NCBI GenBank assembly: GCA_037039925.1
Contig: JAXRKP010000552.1
Coordinates: 132,001 to 196,000, forward strand
Origin: Doris montereyensis
Lineage: Eukaryota > Mollusca > Gastropoda > Nudibranchia > Dorididae
DNA: 64,000 nucleotides
Direction: 5' to 3'
The position numbers and the translations under genes are program-made. The stretch's first letter is position 1, and every line of letters begins with the position of its first letter. Below the pieces are notes generated by a model. That model was not told where the DNA came from and ran no database searches. It worked only from the letters and a program-made list of their open reading frames with translations. Below are positions 34,440-46,300 of this stretch, piece by piece.

Positions 34440-35905
34440 TTAGAGTGTAAGGAAGTTAAGGGCCGAAACACTTGATCGACAGGGGTTCTCTTCTTCTGAA
34501 GATTTTCTGTCTTTAGCTCCCAATTAGTTTCCTTCTACCCCAGATTGAAGAACATCAGGGCGGATTCAGACCAGAGATAAGAGTACAGGACCACAGATTT
34601 ACAATAAGACATATAATTTTAAAAATTCATTGAAATAAATATTGACTTTAACCTGTATTTTATTGACTTCGAAAAGAAATTTAATGAGGAGGAATGAACT
34701 GTGGCAACCTTTCAAAGAGCATATTGTATGGCAGAATTTAATGGAAGCTATTACAAGTTTTTACAATAAACCAATACGTGCAGGGAGAGTAGCTGGACAC
34801 TTTTATGAAGATTTTGATGTAGGTATAAGAATTAGACAGTGCTGTATTGTAAGCCCTGTGTTTATAATATTTATGGATTCAATTACAACAGCATTATTTT
34901 GAAAAAAATGAAGAAATTTAACGTAGGTATATTGAAAGCGGATGTCAAATGCCACCATTAAAGACATTCATGGGTGACACAACAATTCTGTCACCTAAAA
35001 TACATAGAATACTGAAACGATCAGGCTAACTTGTGAACTGGTGCAAAATTAAAGTTCGAATCTAAGAAATCTCGATTTGTTTTTATTAGTAAAGCAAAAG
35101 TAGCAGGGGACATATCATTCTCAATAGGGTATCAGAGAATACCCACCGTGACAGAGGAGCCAGTCAAGAGTATGTGCCACTTTAAGAAACAAAGAGATCA
35201 AAATAAACTAAAGAAGGAAGGTTCGAAGAAACTGTCTCCAAGGAGAATTTTAAGTGGGTTGTCTCCAGTTCATATTGATTCCCAAGGCACTATGGCCCAT
35301 ACTGGTGTGACATAAGTACCACCTGCGGTTGAGGCGATTGAAGCCAAGATGGACAAAAATATGAGGAAGCGATTGGTATGAAACATTGTGTTTAAAATTA
35401 TGGCATTCTACTCTCGGCAGGCAGAACTCCAGCTACCCCTAAAATATAGGCATATGTAGTAGACAAATATAAGGTAGGAAAAGCAAAGCTTCTAATGATG
35501 TTTGAAAATTCTGAGGACTCGGTAGTGAGATCAATTCATCCCTAGCTCAAAACTGAAAGAAAGTGAAAAGTGGAAATCCGCCGATGCAGTAAAAACAGCA
35601 CAAGACAGCTTGGCGATGAAAGAAACAATCGGACATCCGCAGAACAACCGCGAAGGACTAGGAACATCTAATGCAAAAGGCAAAGACAACAGAGACATGG
35701 TTTTCCAGAAAGTATGACTATAAGAGAACAGTCCAAAACCAACGATCACAACACACAATGGGAACACGTCGTACAGGGAGTTTGACTTGGAAAGATCTTT
35801 GCCAAATGGCACCATGAAGGATAAGTTTCAAAATCCGATCAGTGTATGACTCCTTGCCCTCAAATGCAGTTTCGGTAAAATGGAGAAAGGACAAACGATG
35901 CAACT
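34440..35905 (+). mobile_element. LINE-B, decayed reverse transcriptase and C-terminal region
   Basis: EEHQGGFRPEI-like and a degenerate fingers/palm segment at 34640-34900 (AITSFYNKPIRAGRVAGHFY, CCIVSPVFIIFMDSI) correspond to the LYxxxxAxV-GVRQGCxLSPxLFxxFxD motif. From about 35570 to 35890 there is an in-frame-with-stops region resembling LINE C-termini of the AVYDxLPSP type. G is replaced by I or C at the GVRQG position. Dead copy. Confidence 0.65.
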
Positions 35906-36065
35906 TGTTAATTACTTACAGTTAGTAGTCTGATATTACTTTCTGCAAGAGCAGTGTCCATACAGGGCGGTTGCCCTATTCATTCTACTACTAGTTTAGT
36001 ATCCTCTGCTTAGCACATGGAAGGAAATGACAATTTCTGCAATTTTTCAGCTGCTTTCTCCTTAA

Positions 36066-36375
36066 GATAAGGAGACTCGGTAGTCCAGAGACAACCAAAA
36101 GGTAGTGGGTTCGAGCTCCGCCCACGGTTGAAAAATGTTCTCGAGTTTATTTTGCGAGCAAAATCTATCCATCTGGCCCAGGTAGGTGGATTGAAACCTA
36201 GTCCCACCGGAGATTGACGATAAAAAGGAGGTCCTGTGTGCAGATTACAACACTCTGTGCACGTTAAAGATCCCTTGGCTGTTTACAGGGCAGTCTGGGC
36301 AAAATCTAAAAAAAACAAAACTAGCAAAACCCCCAAGATCACCCTAGTTGTGGACGTGGGTAAATCAAATATAAA
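36066..36375 (+). mobile_element. tRNA-derived SINE (family 2), best copy
   Basis: Head GGAGACTCGGTAGTCCAGAG with B box GGTTCGAGCTCC at 36108-36119. The body contains CCAGGTAGGTGGATTGAAAC, GGTCCTGTGTGCAGATTACA, TGCACGTTAAAGATCCCTTG, CAGGGCAGTCTGGGC and the tail CCTAGTTGTGGACGTGGGTA ending in AT-rich DNA. Confidence 0.85.
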
Positions 36376-36379
36376 AAAT

Positions 36380-36934
36380 AACTCTCTGCATCTATCATCT
36401 ACCTGCTAGAATTTCACCCTAGATTTGTAGGGCTAACTGGGTGCTTCAACTCCATCTCACCCAAAGGTGACTCGGAGGCTTGTGGGGAGAAGGAGACGTT
36501 TTACTTGTCCTATTGATCGATGATACCTTTGTCCTACTACCCTAAAGGGATAGATATACAAATGATAATAAGTAAAAATCAGAAAAGAGGCTTAAAACCT
36601 CCAAACATCACTGTGTGACACATGTTATGGCGAATGTGGACATGGAATGAACACCGAGGCCCTATATTCACAATGGCGATATACATGCAAAGAAAACCAT
36701 GTACTCTTTTCATGGCTAGGAGTTGGGTACCAGGTTCGATTCTGTCTGGTGACCAATTTTCTCTGCTTATTCCGTTGTGTTTGTTTCGTGTTTGTCCCTA
36801 CATTGAGGCTTCGGTATTTTCTTTATGTCCCTATTCGTCACTTTCGACATACCCATTACCTCACTGTTCATCTTTACGCTTATTGAGTGTATGTATGAAG
36901 CACAGTACATTATGTAATATTACTCCAATACATA
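36380..36934. other. Non-coding spacer
   Basis: No gene or element was recognised. The overlapping 126-residue open frame has no recognisable motif and no splice context. Confidence 0.4.
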
Positions 36935-36985
36935 CATCGAAAGGTAGAATGGGAACTGATAAAGAAAGAAAGATTCCAGTACATG
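36935..36985 (+). mobile_element. LINE-A 3' end fragment
   Basis: CATCGAAAGGTAGAATGGGA and ACTGATAAAGAAAGAAAGAT match the 3' terminus of LINE-A copy 2 at 14049-14095. Confidence 0.7.
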
Positions 36986-37284
36986 TACTATGTGCTCTTT
37001 GACGATTTTCTCCTACTACTTTAAGTGTCAAGTATGATAAGATTTAGAATAATTATTCTTAAATGCAGTGACAGACTTGAAGCATGATTCAACTAGATAA
37101 CAGTTCCAATGAATAGAATAATTGTTTAGCTTTAGTTTCGTCGTTGGTATTGAAAATAGATAAATGGAGTCTTTATATCGCAGTATAACATCATCGTAAT
37201 TTATTCTGTCCTGACTCACGTCTCCTCATTTTTCACGCACGATAGGAGGTTTCAAGAGTAGGAGAGCGTTCATATTTAGCAATC

Positions 37285-37343
37285 ATGGCTGACGTTTCTC
37301 TGGATGAATTTATTCGTCAAAAAAACGTTAAACCTCAGACTGG
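37285..37343 (+). CDS. POLDIP3: POLDIP3 exon 1 (start codon)
   Basis: Encodes MADVSLDEFIRQKNVKPQT and two bases of a glycine. Start context AATCATGG has an A at -3 or near it and G at +4. The only donor giving the phase needed by exon 2 is GG|GTTGGT, which is weak; a missed small exon in intron 1 is possible. Confidence 0.85.
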
Positions 37344-40300
37344 GTTGGTAGCTTGCATTTTATGTTTCGAAGAGCGGATTATTGTTTCTGTTATAACTAA
37401 AATTTTCATACATTCAAAACTACTTAAAAGCTGTGTCAGGTCATTCCTCAAATCGAGCTGATGCCCACTAGTGGAAAGTTCTGTCAGTAGTGTCAGTCAC
37501 TGTCAATTCTCATTCTTATTCATTCACCACACTGTCAGTGAGTTTATTTTTACGAAGTGGGTGTATGTACCGCAACATCAAATATGGAAGCATGCTTTAG
37601 CATAATCGCACTTAGCACCGCCAGACAGTATCGAACTTGAAAATAGTTAAACGATACTGTTCGCAGTGTATCGCCGACCTGACACTGAAACACAGCGATC
37701 ATGCTCTCAGTCTTTCTCGCCGACTCAGGCCAACTGACCACGATTTAGGCTAGCCTAACTTGATACTAATTCCCTCTCCTCTCATTTCTCACTGATCACA
37801 AGTCTCTGTGGTGAGTGAAAAAAATATTGACATGACCATTGGACACTTGACTGTGCTCTCTCTCCTCAATTTCGCCACTCTGCGAGGCTTACCCTACATA
37901 CATCTCTGTTCTGTGGTCCCACCTCTTTTCGGCCTTACTCCGGGAATGAGACTTGAGAGATACATTTTTCTAATTAGATTTCCATAGCTTATCCTGAGGA
38001 GGGAGTGGGGGGAGGGTGTTCTGCATTAAAAGAAAGTGTTTCTTATGGCAGGTTTCACGCAAATGGGACCCAATCATCCAACAATAACTTGTACTCTTCA
38101 ATTAATCTTTCTCAAAGTTTAATTGATGAATCTTCTTAACATTTGGTCCATGTTTAACTTTGATATTGCAGATATAAAAAAGATAATATTGTGAAATTTG
38201 CTTTCAACTTGTGTGTTTTGTGAATATTTTTTGGGTGCGATTGAGCCTGCTGGCATTTCCCTCTTTTTAATGCCCTTAAGATAGGGAAGTCAACGACATT
38301 TTATTCTGTTTTCTTCAATTCCATGTGAAAGAGAATTGTTCAAAGAAAATTTAGCAAGGTATAATTTTTAAAAATCTTTTGCAGTGATCACGTGAGGCAG
38401 GTTTCAGATTTTCGTTATTATGTAACAATTGTGGTCTACAAATGAACACACAGTAAGAGCTGAAAAAACCGGTTGAAAAATACGTAGAATATGTTTTATG
38501 ATGTGGAGTGAAAGAAAACGTATTCCTACGGCCATTTATCCTGTATAAGACCACCAAAAAAAATCATAGTTAAAACTCTAAATGAGAGTGAGAATACCAT
38601 GAGACTACTAGTGGTCTGCATGACCTTACGGTCGGGAAAATTTTTTTTTTCGATTTGGGATCTAATAACGGTAATATCGCGTCAAGCTATTTTTCGTTGT
38701 TCATCTTGTGTAAGACTATTTAGAAATCATGACATTTTTGTTTTTAAATTGTCCGATCGGCTTTGCGGAATATTTTGTTTTTTGGATGTCTCCTTCTGTC
38801 CTCACACTGACGTTCGCATAAAAATGTAGACGATGACCGGCCATCAGAAAGGAGACTGATCAGGTTAGATTCGGAGACTATTCAGGTTAGATTTGGTTGC
38901 ATTAGCAAAACCTGCTTTGGCTTATCGTGAGTGAAACTTATGTAAAGAAGTTCGGCAATCAATAGGCTTTTATGATTTATTACGTTCTAATAAATAAAGA
39001 CGAGATAATTGGTAATACAGCCGGTTAAGAAATACAGTACAACGATGGTGACTCTACGGCTCCACTATTCACACTGTTTCCTTCGCATAACCATACAATA
39101 TTACTAAAAACGCATGTAAAAGAGAGAGAGAGAGAAAATAATACTAATAGCACAGGATCAAGTAGAGTTCAAGTTTTGTCAGTCACCGCTCCCATCCCGT
39201 CCCGTATTCCGTGAAGCAATTATTGATCGATAAAGACAAGTTTGTGCTGGTCTAGTGGCGAGCTCTATGGGACTGTAGATAGTAGGGGGGGGTTTGAAAC
39301 TTGCCTTATATTGCATCTGACACTGACAACAAAGTGTATGAGGTTCTTCGGGAGAGAGCCCAAATAAAAAGTTGGCGTGGCATTTGAAAATTAGAGATAT
39401 ATATATATGACACACAACCACAGAAAACACAAGAATAGAAGACTTTAGTAGACAGGACAGCTCAGCAAAATAAATTTCAACATTCTTGATTACTGCCTTC
39501 ATGTCATTTTATGTATATTTTCTTAACATTTGCATTTTTGTGTTTGTCATGCAACATGAATAACTGTATTTTTTCACATTATTGCCTAACTCTTCCCTGT
39601 TCTCTGTCTTCCTCACATTACAATACAATCCACAAATCATGATTAGACCATAATATGCTTCACAATGGTGTATTTTGTGATCATAAACTGTCATTTTCAC
39701 TGACCAAAAAAACATAAATTGTCAATATCCAAGATAGCTGCCATAGTCACATAACTCATTTGCATATTTTTTATATTTATTCACAATCTATCGTTAGTAT
39801 GTGCTGAAAGTTTTATTTGAATGCTGTTGTAGTTTAGAAATGAGATTTTTTCTTCTGATATGAGAGCCGAAATGGATAGTAATGGCAAAGACATCCTGTG
39901 TAAAATGGATGGCAACGTCAGGGTTAATACTAGAAAAGTGTCTCGCTTAGCCACAAGTGGTTATAACTGAGAAATGTTTTTTGGTTAAATTATGAAATAG
40001 AGAGGTTGTCTCCAGTGACCACATCATTCCTTGAATGGCCTCTGTCTCTGTCATTTCCACCAATTTGGCACGACTGTTTATTTGAAACATGAGCAGTTCA
40101 AAGGTCTCTGATAACTCATCATGTGACATGACTATGAACTATCATTGAATCGGAAGGGACTGACTTTCATTTGGTCATATATTGACCATAGGAAGGAGTT
40201 CTGTAATCGGGCATACACTATCACTATCTCTTACCCTGAACCGTATTTGAGGCAAGGTTAAATCCCCTGGCAGCTCATGCCAGATTGAAAATAGCAGCGT

Positions 40301-43300
40301 GTGCCTGACTACGGAACCCCTCTCTTGACCATGTGCCTTCACATGGCATACAGTAGAGTTATGTAATTTGCATAAATCATTCCCATAATACTGCACAGAT
40401 GTTGTATAATCGCAAATTTACTTTTATGAGATCTATAACAATCTCTTTGTGCTTTTTAATGTATTTTTATAGGAAAGGAAGAGCAAATGGACAGCAGAGA
40501 ACAGCACCAGTAGCTCAAGCAAAATTTCAGAACAAAAAACCTGTCACAGGCTTTGATGCTAGATCCAAATTGGGACCAAAACCCGTATCAGATGCTCGTG
40601 ACAAGATACTTACCATTAAAAAAAGCGGCAAAGGTGACGCGCGCAATAAGATTGTCCAAAAACAGGTTCAGAAGGGTACTTTTGATGCCAGGTCCTTAAT
40701 TCAGCGCCAAGGCCAAAAGGGGGAAACAAGACCAAGAATGGTGGCACAGGGGTAAGTATTATTATCAAAGAAATGAGAACCCCCTGCCCCCAGCCCTAAA
40801 ACATGTATTTAAAGAATATTAAAATGCTTTTAAGTGATTTACGCAGAATCATGTGTCTTCCTTTATCTCTCATGTAATGACTTTTAAGAGTTTTCTGAAA
40901 GCCATTGGCAGACTTTTTATTATTTACATTGAAAGGCTTAAATTATCTATTATGGGCTATCATGCAAGATAGATTTAGTTTGTGCAGTCAGAGTCTGTAC
41001 TTTTATTTGAGAAGGTTGGCAGCTAGGCATATTGTGAAAACTCCATAAAATTTGAGAGCTTTTAAGTGTAACATTTTGTAAAAATAAGTGGCATTAATAT
41101 CACACACAGATTGCCAGAATGAAAGAGATTGATGTCTACAAATAATGTTGTCGAGGATAACCAACTCAATGTGTCATGGAAATGTTTTCTTTCAGGGTCA
41201 AGCCACATATCCACCAGGTGTTCAACAGTTAACAAGAACTGTAAGTAACGGACGTTGACATTTTGTTAATGATGTATAAACATTCAACTCTCAACGTTAT
41301 AATCAGATCAAATACAAATACGGGACATTTGGTTTTTGCATTACAATTACAAACAGTCATTTTATTTCACTCTCTACTGAGATTAATTTATGTTTTTGCA
41401 GAGATTGATTTGCCAAAAAGCTTTTTTACTGCAGTTAGTAAAATGTATGTACACATGCTTTAGTGTGGTTAGCTGTCGATATTCTGAATGAAATTGTGAA
41501 CTTTCAAAACACCGGTCTCTTGAACGCACAAATTTGAATAACAAACATTTCATCTGGGTGCTATGACAGTGCGGATGATTTTGGACCCATTCATTGCTCC
41601 CGGTCTGAAGGTATATGTTTCAAATGAATTTGATGAGGAAAGAAGAAAATGTATTATTGAACGTGAAAAATAGCAATACCGACACCAGAAATTTAAATGT
41701 TTCTGGATGAAGCAGATTTAGATCTAGGTCAAGTTTATTGAATTTCAGCATTAACTTAAGATCTATGTGTGCGTTTTTGTATTTAGTGGGTTTTTTGTTG
41801 TCATGTATATTTGATTAAAAGACAAGATCTGAAACAAAAAGTTTGTTTTAATACAATTCATCCTTTTGGAAAATTTATTTAAAAAGGATTGATGTAAAGA
41901 AATTGCTTCTTGCTAAAAGAAAGTTAGATCATAATAGTCTGTTTGGATCCAGTTAAAATTATGTCCAAAATTGCTGATTGGAAATTACTTGTCAATCCTT
42001 ATGTGGCCATTATTGAGTGAAGCCCATTATCTACAGAAAAAGATAATGGCCCATATCTCAACATACCACGTGTTTTCATACTCGTCAAATCTTGATGTTT
42101 CAATAAACAGCTCTCAAACCCGAATGTTGCCAAGGGTCAGATTAAGGTGACAAACAGTGGCCTACAGGTGACACGTCGGGTGCCCAACACAGAGATCTCC
42201 ATGTCTGGCAATTCACTACAAGTCACCAAGAGAATGGTTAGTTCCCTGTTAGTTTCCCTAGTAATTTCCCTATTACTTTCCCTGTTAATTCCCTGTTAGT
42301 TTCCCTGTTAATTTCCCTGTTAATTCCCTGTTAAATTCCCTGTTAATTCCCTGTTGATTCCCTGGTAATTCCCTGTCAATTTTCTGTAAGTTTCCCTGGT
42401 AATTTCCCTATTACTTTCTCTGTTAGGGGGGGGGGGGTTCTGGGAATGCCATTTTTGTCGAAAATGGGACAAATCTAGTCTATCATATGAGTGGATAGAG
42501 CAGTTCATTCCCGTCATAATGATATCATAAAAGAAGCTCAGTATCGATTCTTTGAATTTATACAAATTTTTAGAAACACTACAGGCCGTTCTTTCAACAC
42601 AGCTATTTTACAATAAAAGCCAGAAATATTATCTTAAGTATAGCAAGTTGGTACTCATTTTGATCATCACAATAAACACTATTCAAAACAAATTTATTTG
42701 AGGATCTATTATGAATATTGCCCTAGATCAGCCGAAAGATACGGAAAATATTCCGCTCACCTATTAGCAAAATGCACCATCTCAAAATGAGTAAAAAGGT
42801 GCTGATGCACTTGAAACAGTGTCAATGAGAAGTAGTTGAGAGCCTCTCAAGGTTTTATGATGTTTCAAAGTATTATCTTACTCTTTTCTTAGGTTTATGG
42901 GAGAAAATGTATTCAAATAAAAGAAAAATACGATTTTCTCAAAATATCCTTTTTGTTCATTATTTCCTATCTACTTTTTTATTTCTCAACGTATCTTCAT
43001 GAAATTTGGTATGGATGATGAGTGGGGGAAAACAAAGAAATGACTAGATGCTTTGTTTTATATGTATTATAGTTTTTGAAAAATATAATTTTTTGTACCA
43101 ATTTTTGTATATTTTTGGTTGTTCTCATATGTTATTTTCAAAAATTCATAAAATCAAAACTTACTAATGAAACAAAAATTTGATCATATAAAATTTAGAT
43201 ATAATAAGGTGTGTACCAAGTTTGAAACAAATTTGTTGAAAAATGAAAAAGCCTATCGACATTGAATTTGGTGAAATTTGGGGTAACATCCAAGATGGCC

Positions 43301-46300
43301 ACCATTTCTATGGCAACCAGAAACGGCAGGCAAAACAAGACATATTTCAACTCCGTACACCATGCCCATTACACCTATACATGTTAAATTGACAGGAACA
43401 AACGGGAACATTTTCACTCCAGGATTCGCCCCCCCCACCCCTTAATTTCCTATTACTTTCTATTAATTTCCCTATTACTTTCCCTGTTAATTCCCTGTTA
43501 GTCTCCCTGTTAATTTCCCTATTACTTTCCCTGTTAATTTCCCTATTACTTTCCTTGTTAGTTTCCCTGTTAAGTTCCCTATTACTTTCCCTGTTAGTTT
43601 CCCTGTTAATTTCCCTATTACTTTCCCTGTTACTTTCCCTACTACTTTCCCTGTTGATTTCCCTACTACTTTCCCTGTTAATTTCTTGTTATTTTCCCTG
43701 TTAATTTCCCTATTACTTTCCCTGTTAATTTCTTGTTATTTTCCCTGTTAATTTCCCTGTTACTTTCCCTATTACTTTCCCTGTTAATTTCCCTGTTAGA
43801 TTTCTTTTATTTCCCTTCATAGCTGCCAACTAGTACATAAAAGATGTATTTAGTATGTTATTTTGGCTTGAGTCTGTATGTACCTTGAAAAATATGTTTA
43901 TGACGGTTAACTGTAATTTATGGTTAAAGAAATCTTAAGTGAATGGCAGAGATTCAGAGAGATTGCCAGAAAGGCCAGCAATCAGCAGACTGTTATTATG
44001 ACCTAAAGGTGGCAATTCAAGTTAAATTATCAGTGTTGTCTGAAATTATTATGGGGCATCATGCAAGTTAGAATTAGTTTGTGCAGTCAGTCTGTTTTTT
44101 TTATTTGAAAAAGTTGGCAGTTATGCCTGTTAGTTGCCTGTTAGTTCCCTGTTACAGCCCTGTTAGAGCCCTTTTAGTTCCCTGTTAGAGCCCTGTTGGT
44201 GAAGCAGTTTCAAAGACTGGCAATTTGTCCAAATGCTACGGTTATCAAGCCTAAGTGAACGCTAAAAGAAGTTGATTTCACAGCCATTTCAGCTACAAGA
44301 GGAAATTCCCAAGGCTCTATCCATCACCGAAAGGCTCCAATGTTACTCTAGCACTGGAGGAGTGGTTTCCAACACTAGTGAAGGGTTGTGGTTTCCAAGC
44401 CATTTCAGCTCCAGTGTGTAGTGTCTGAGGCTGTGTCAGCTACAGTGTGTAGTGTCTGAGGCTGTGTCAGATACAGTGTGTAGTGTCTGAGGCTGTGTCA
44501 GATACAGTGTGTAGTGTCAGAGGCTGTGTCAGCTGTTAACAGTGTGTAGTTTCTGAGGCTGTGTCAGCTATTAACAGTGTGTAGTTTTTGAGGTTGTGTC
44601 AGCTTTTGACAGTGTGTAGTTTCTGAGGTTGTGTCAGCTATTAACAATGTATAGTTTCTGAGGTTGTGTCAGCTACAGTGTGTAGTTTCTGAGGTTGTGT
44701 CAGCTATTAACAGTGTGTAGTTCCTGAGGCTGTGTCAGTTACAGTGTGTAGTTTCTGAGGTTGTGTCAGCTATTAACAGTGTGTAGTTTCTGAGGTTGTG
44801 TCAGCTATTAACAGTGTAGTAGTTTCTGTAGTGTCTGAGGTTGTGTCAGCTACTAACAGTATGTAGTTTCTGAGGTTGTGTCAGCTACTAACAGTGTGTA
44901 GTTTCTGAGGCTGTTGTGTCAGCTACTAACAGTATGTAGTTTCTGAGGTTGTGTCAGCTACTAACAGTGTGTAGTTTCTGAGGCTGTGTCAGTTATAATG
45001 TCTAGTTTCTGAGGTTGTGTCAGCTACTAACAGTGTGTAGTTTCTGAGGCTGTGTTGTCTGAGGCTGTATGTTGTCTAGTTTCTGAGGTTGTGTCAGCTA
45101 CTAACAGTGTGTAGTTTCTGTAGTTTCTGAGGCTGTGTCAGCTACTAACAGTGTGTAGTTTCTGAGGCTGTGTCAGTTACAGTGTGAGACTGTGTCAACT
45201 GTGGGTTCCAAAGGCAATGGGAAAAGACAATGTGAAATGGGATTACAGAGAATGTGTCTTTTGATATATATTGATGTGTATATATGAATTTGTGGTTTTG
45301 ACTTGGATAAATTCACCTGCAGTATCATGCTTCTCTCATGAATTGCTTTAAATAAAAGCCTTTGCACAAGTATTGTAAAGAATATGTTTGTGGTTTCATG
45401 TTAAATGGTTTCAGGTTGGTTACAATGACTTTCTCGTATATATATATGAAATCTAAAATGCCTTTTATTGTAGAACATATCATGAGACTCATGGTGTTGT
45501 CATATCTGACATTACCACATATCTGACATTACCACATATCAGTATATAAAAAGTACATCATTTGTTAATTTAAACAGTACTGTTGTTTATAAACAAAAAA
45601 CTATTTAAATTTGTCTGCTCTGATTTATGGTTTTGTTTCTTTGAAAGCAAAATATCCTGAAACAAAAGTTAAACCATACTTGGCTAAGAAAGAAGAAAAT
45701 TGAAAACATTTTTGTTATTTAAAAAAAAAGAAGTTATCTAAATCTATTTTTTAGGTATGTTTCCAAAGTACTGAAATATTAATAGATTAAAGTATATTAC
45801 ATCTACTTTACCCACATGTATATTTGAGGTAAAATTTGATCTAGATCTTTGTAGATACTGATTTAATGGTCTTTGAGCTTTTTTATTTTAGTTTTTTGGA
45901 AAGAAGTCTGATAAATCTTATTTTAATTTTTGTTTCTTCCAGCCTGGAGGTCCTCTTCCAATGCGGGAGGACGCGGTACCTATAATTCAAATTCGTAACG
46001 ACAAATACCAGCAAAAACCCCCTGTCCACCAAACCCCCCTTTCCAACAACCGTCTTACACCCAGTACTCTTCCCGAACCGGTCATGGAACATCATACGCC
46101 GACTATTCCTATTCATCCAGTGGCTACTCAAACCCGCCTCAGCGACGGCAGTACAGAGATCTGGATGATCCTGAAAACAACGCCGCCTCTGTTGAACTAG
46201 CCGTACTTCCGAAGGTTCACATATCAAACATTAAAAACGTTGAAGCCGCTGGAATGAGACCAGTTGCCCGTCCACTGTTAGCTCAACAAAGGGCGCCCCC

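Noticed and set aside
36622..37002. 126-codon plus frame
   Set aside because: No motif; its end overlaps a LINE-A 3' tail, so it is chance.
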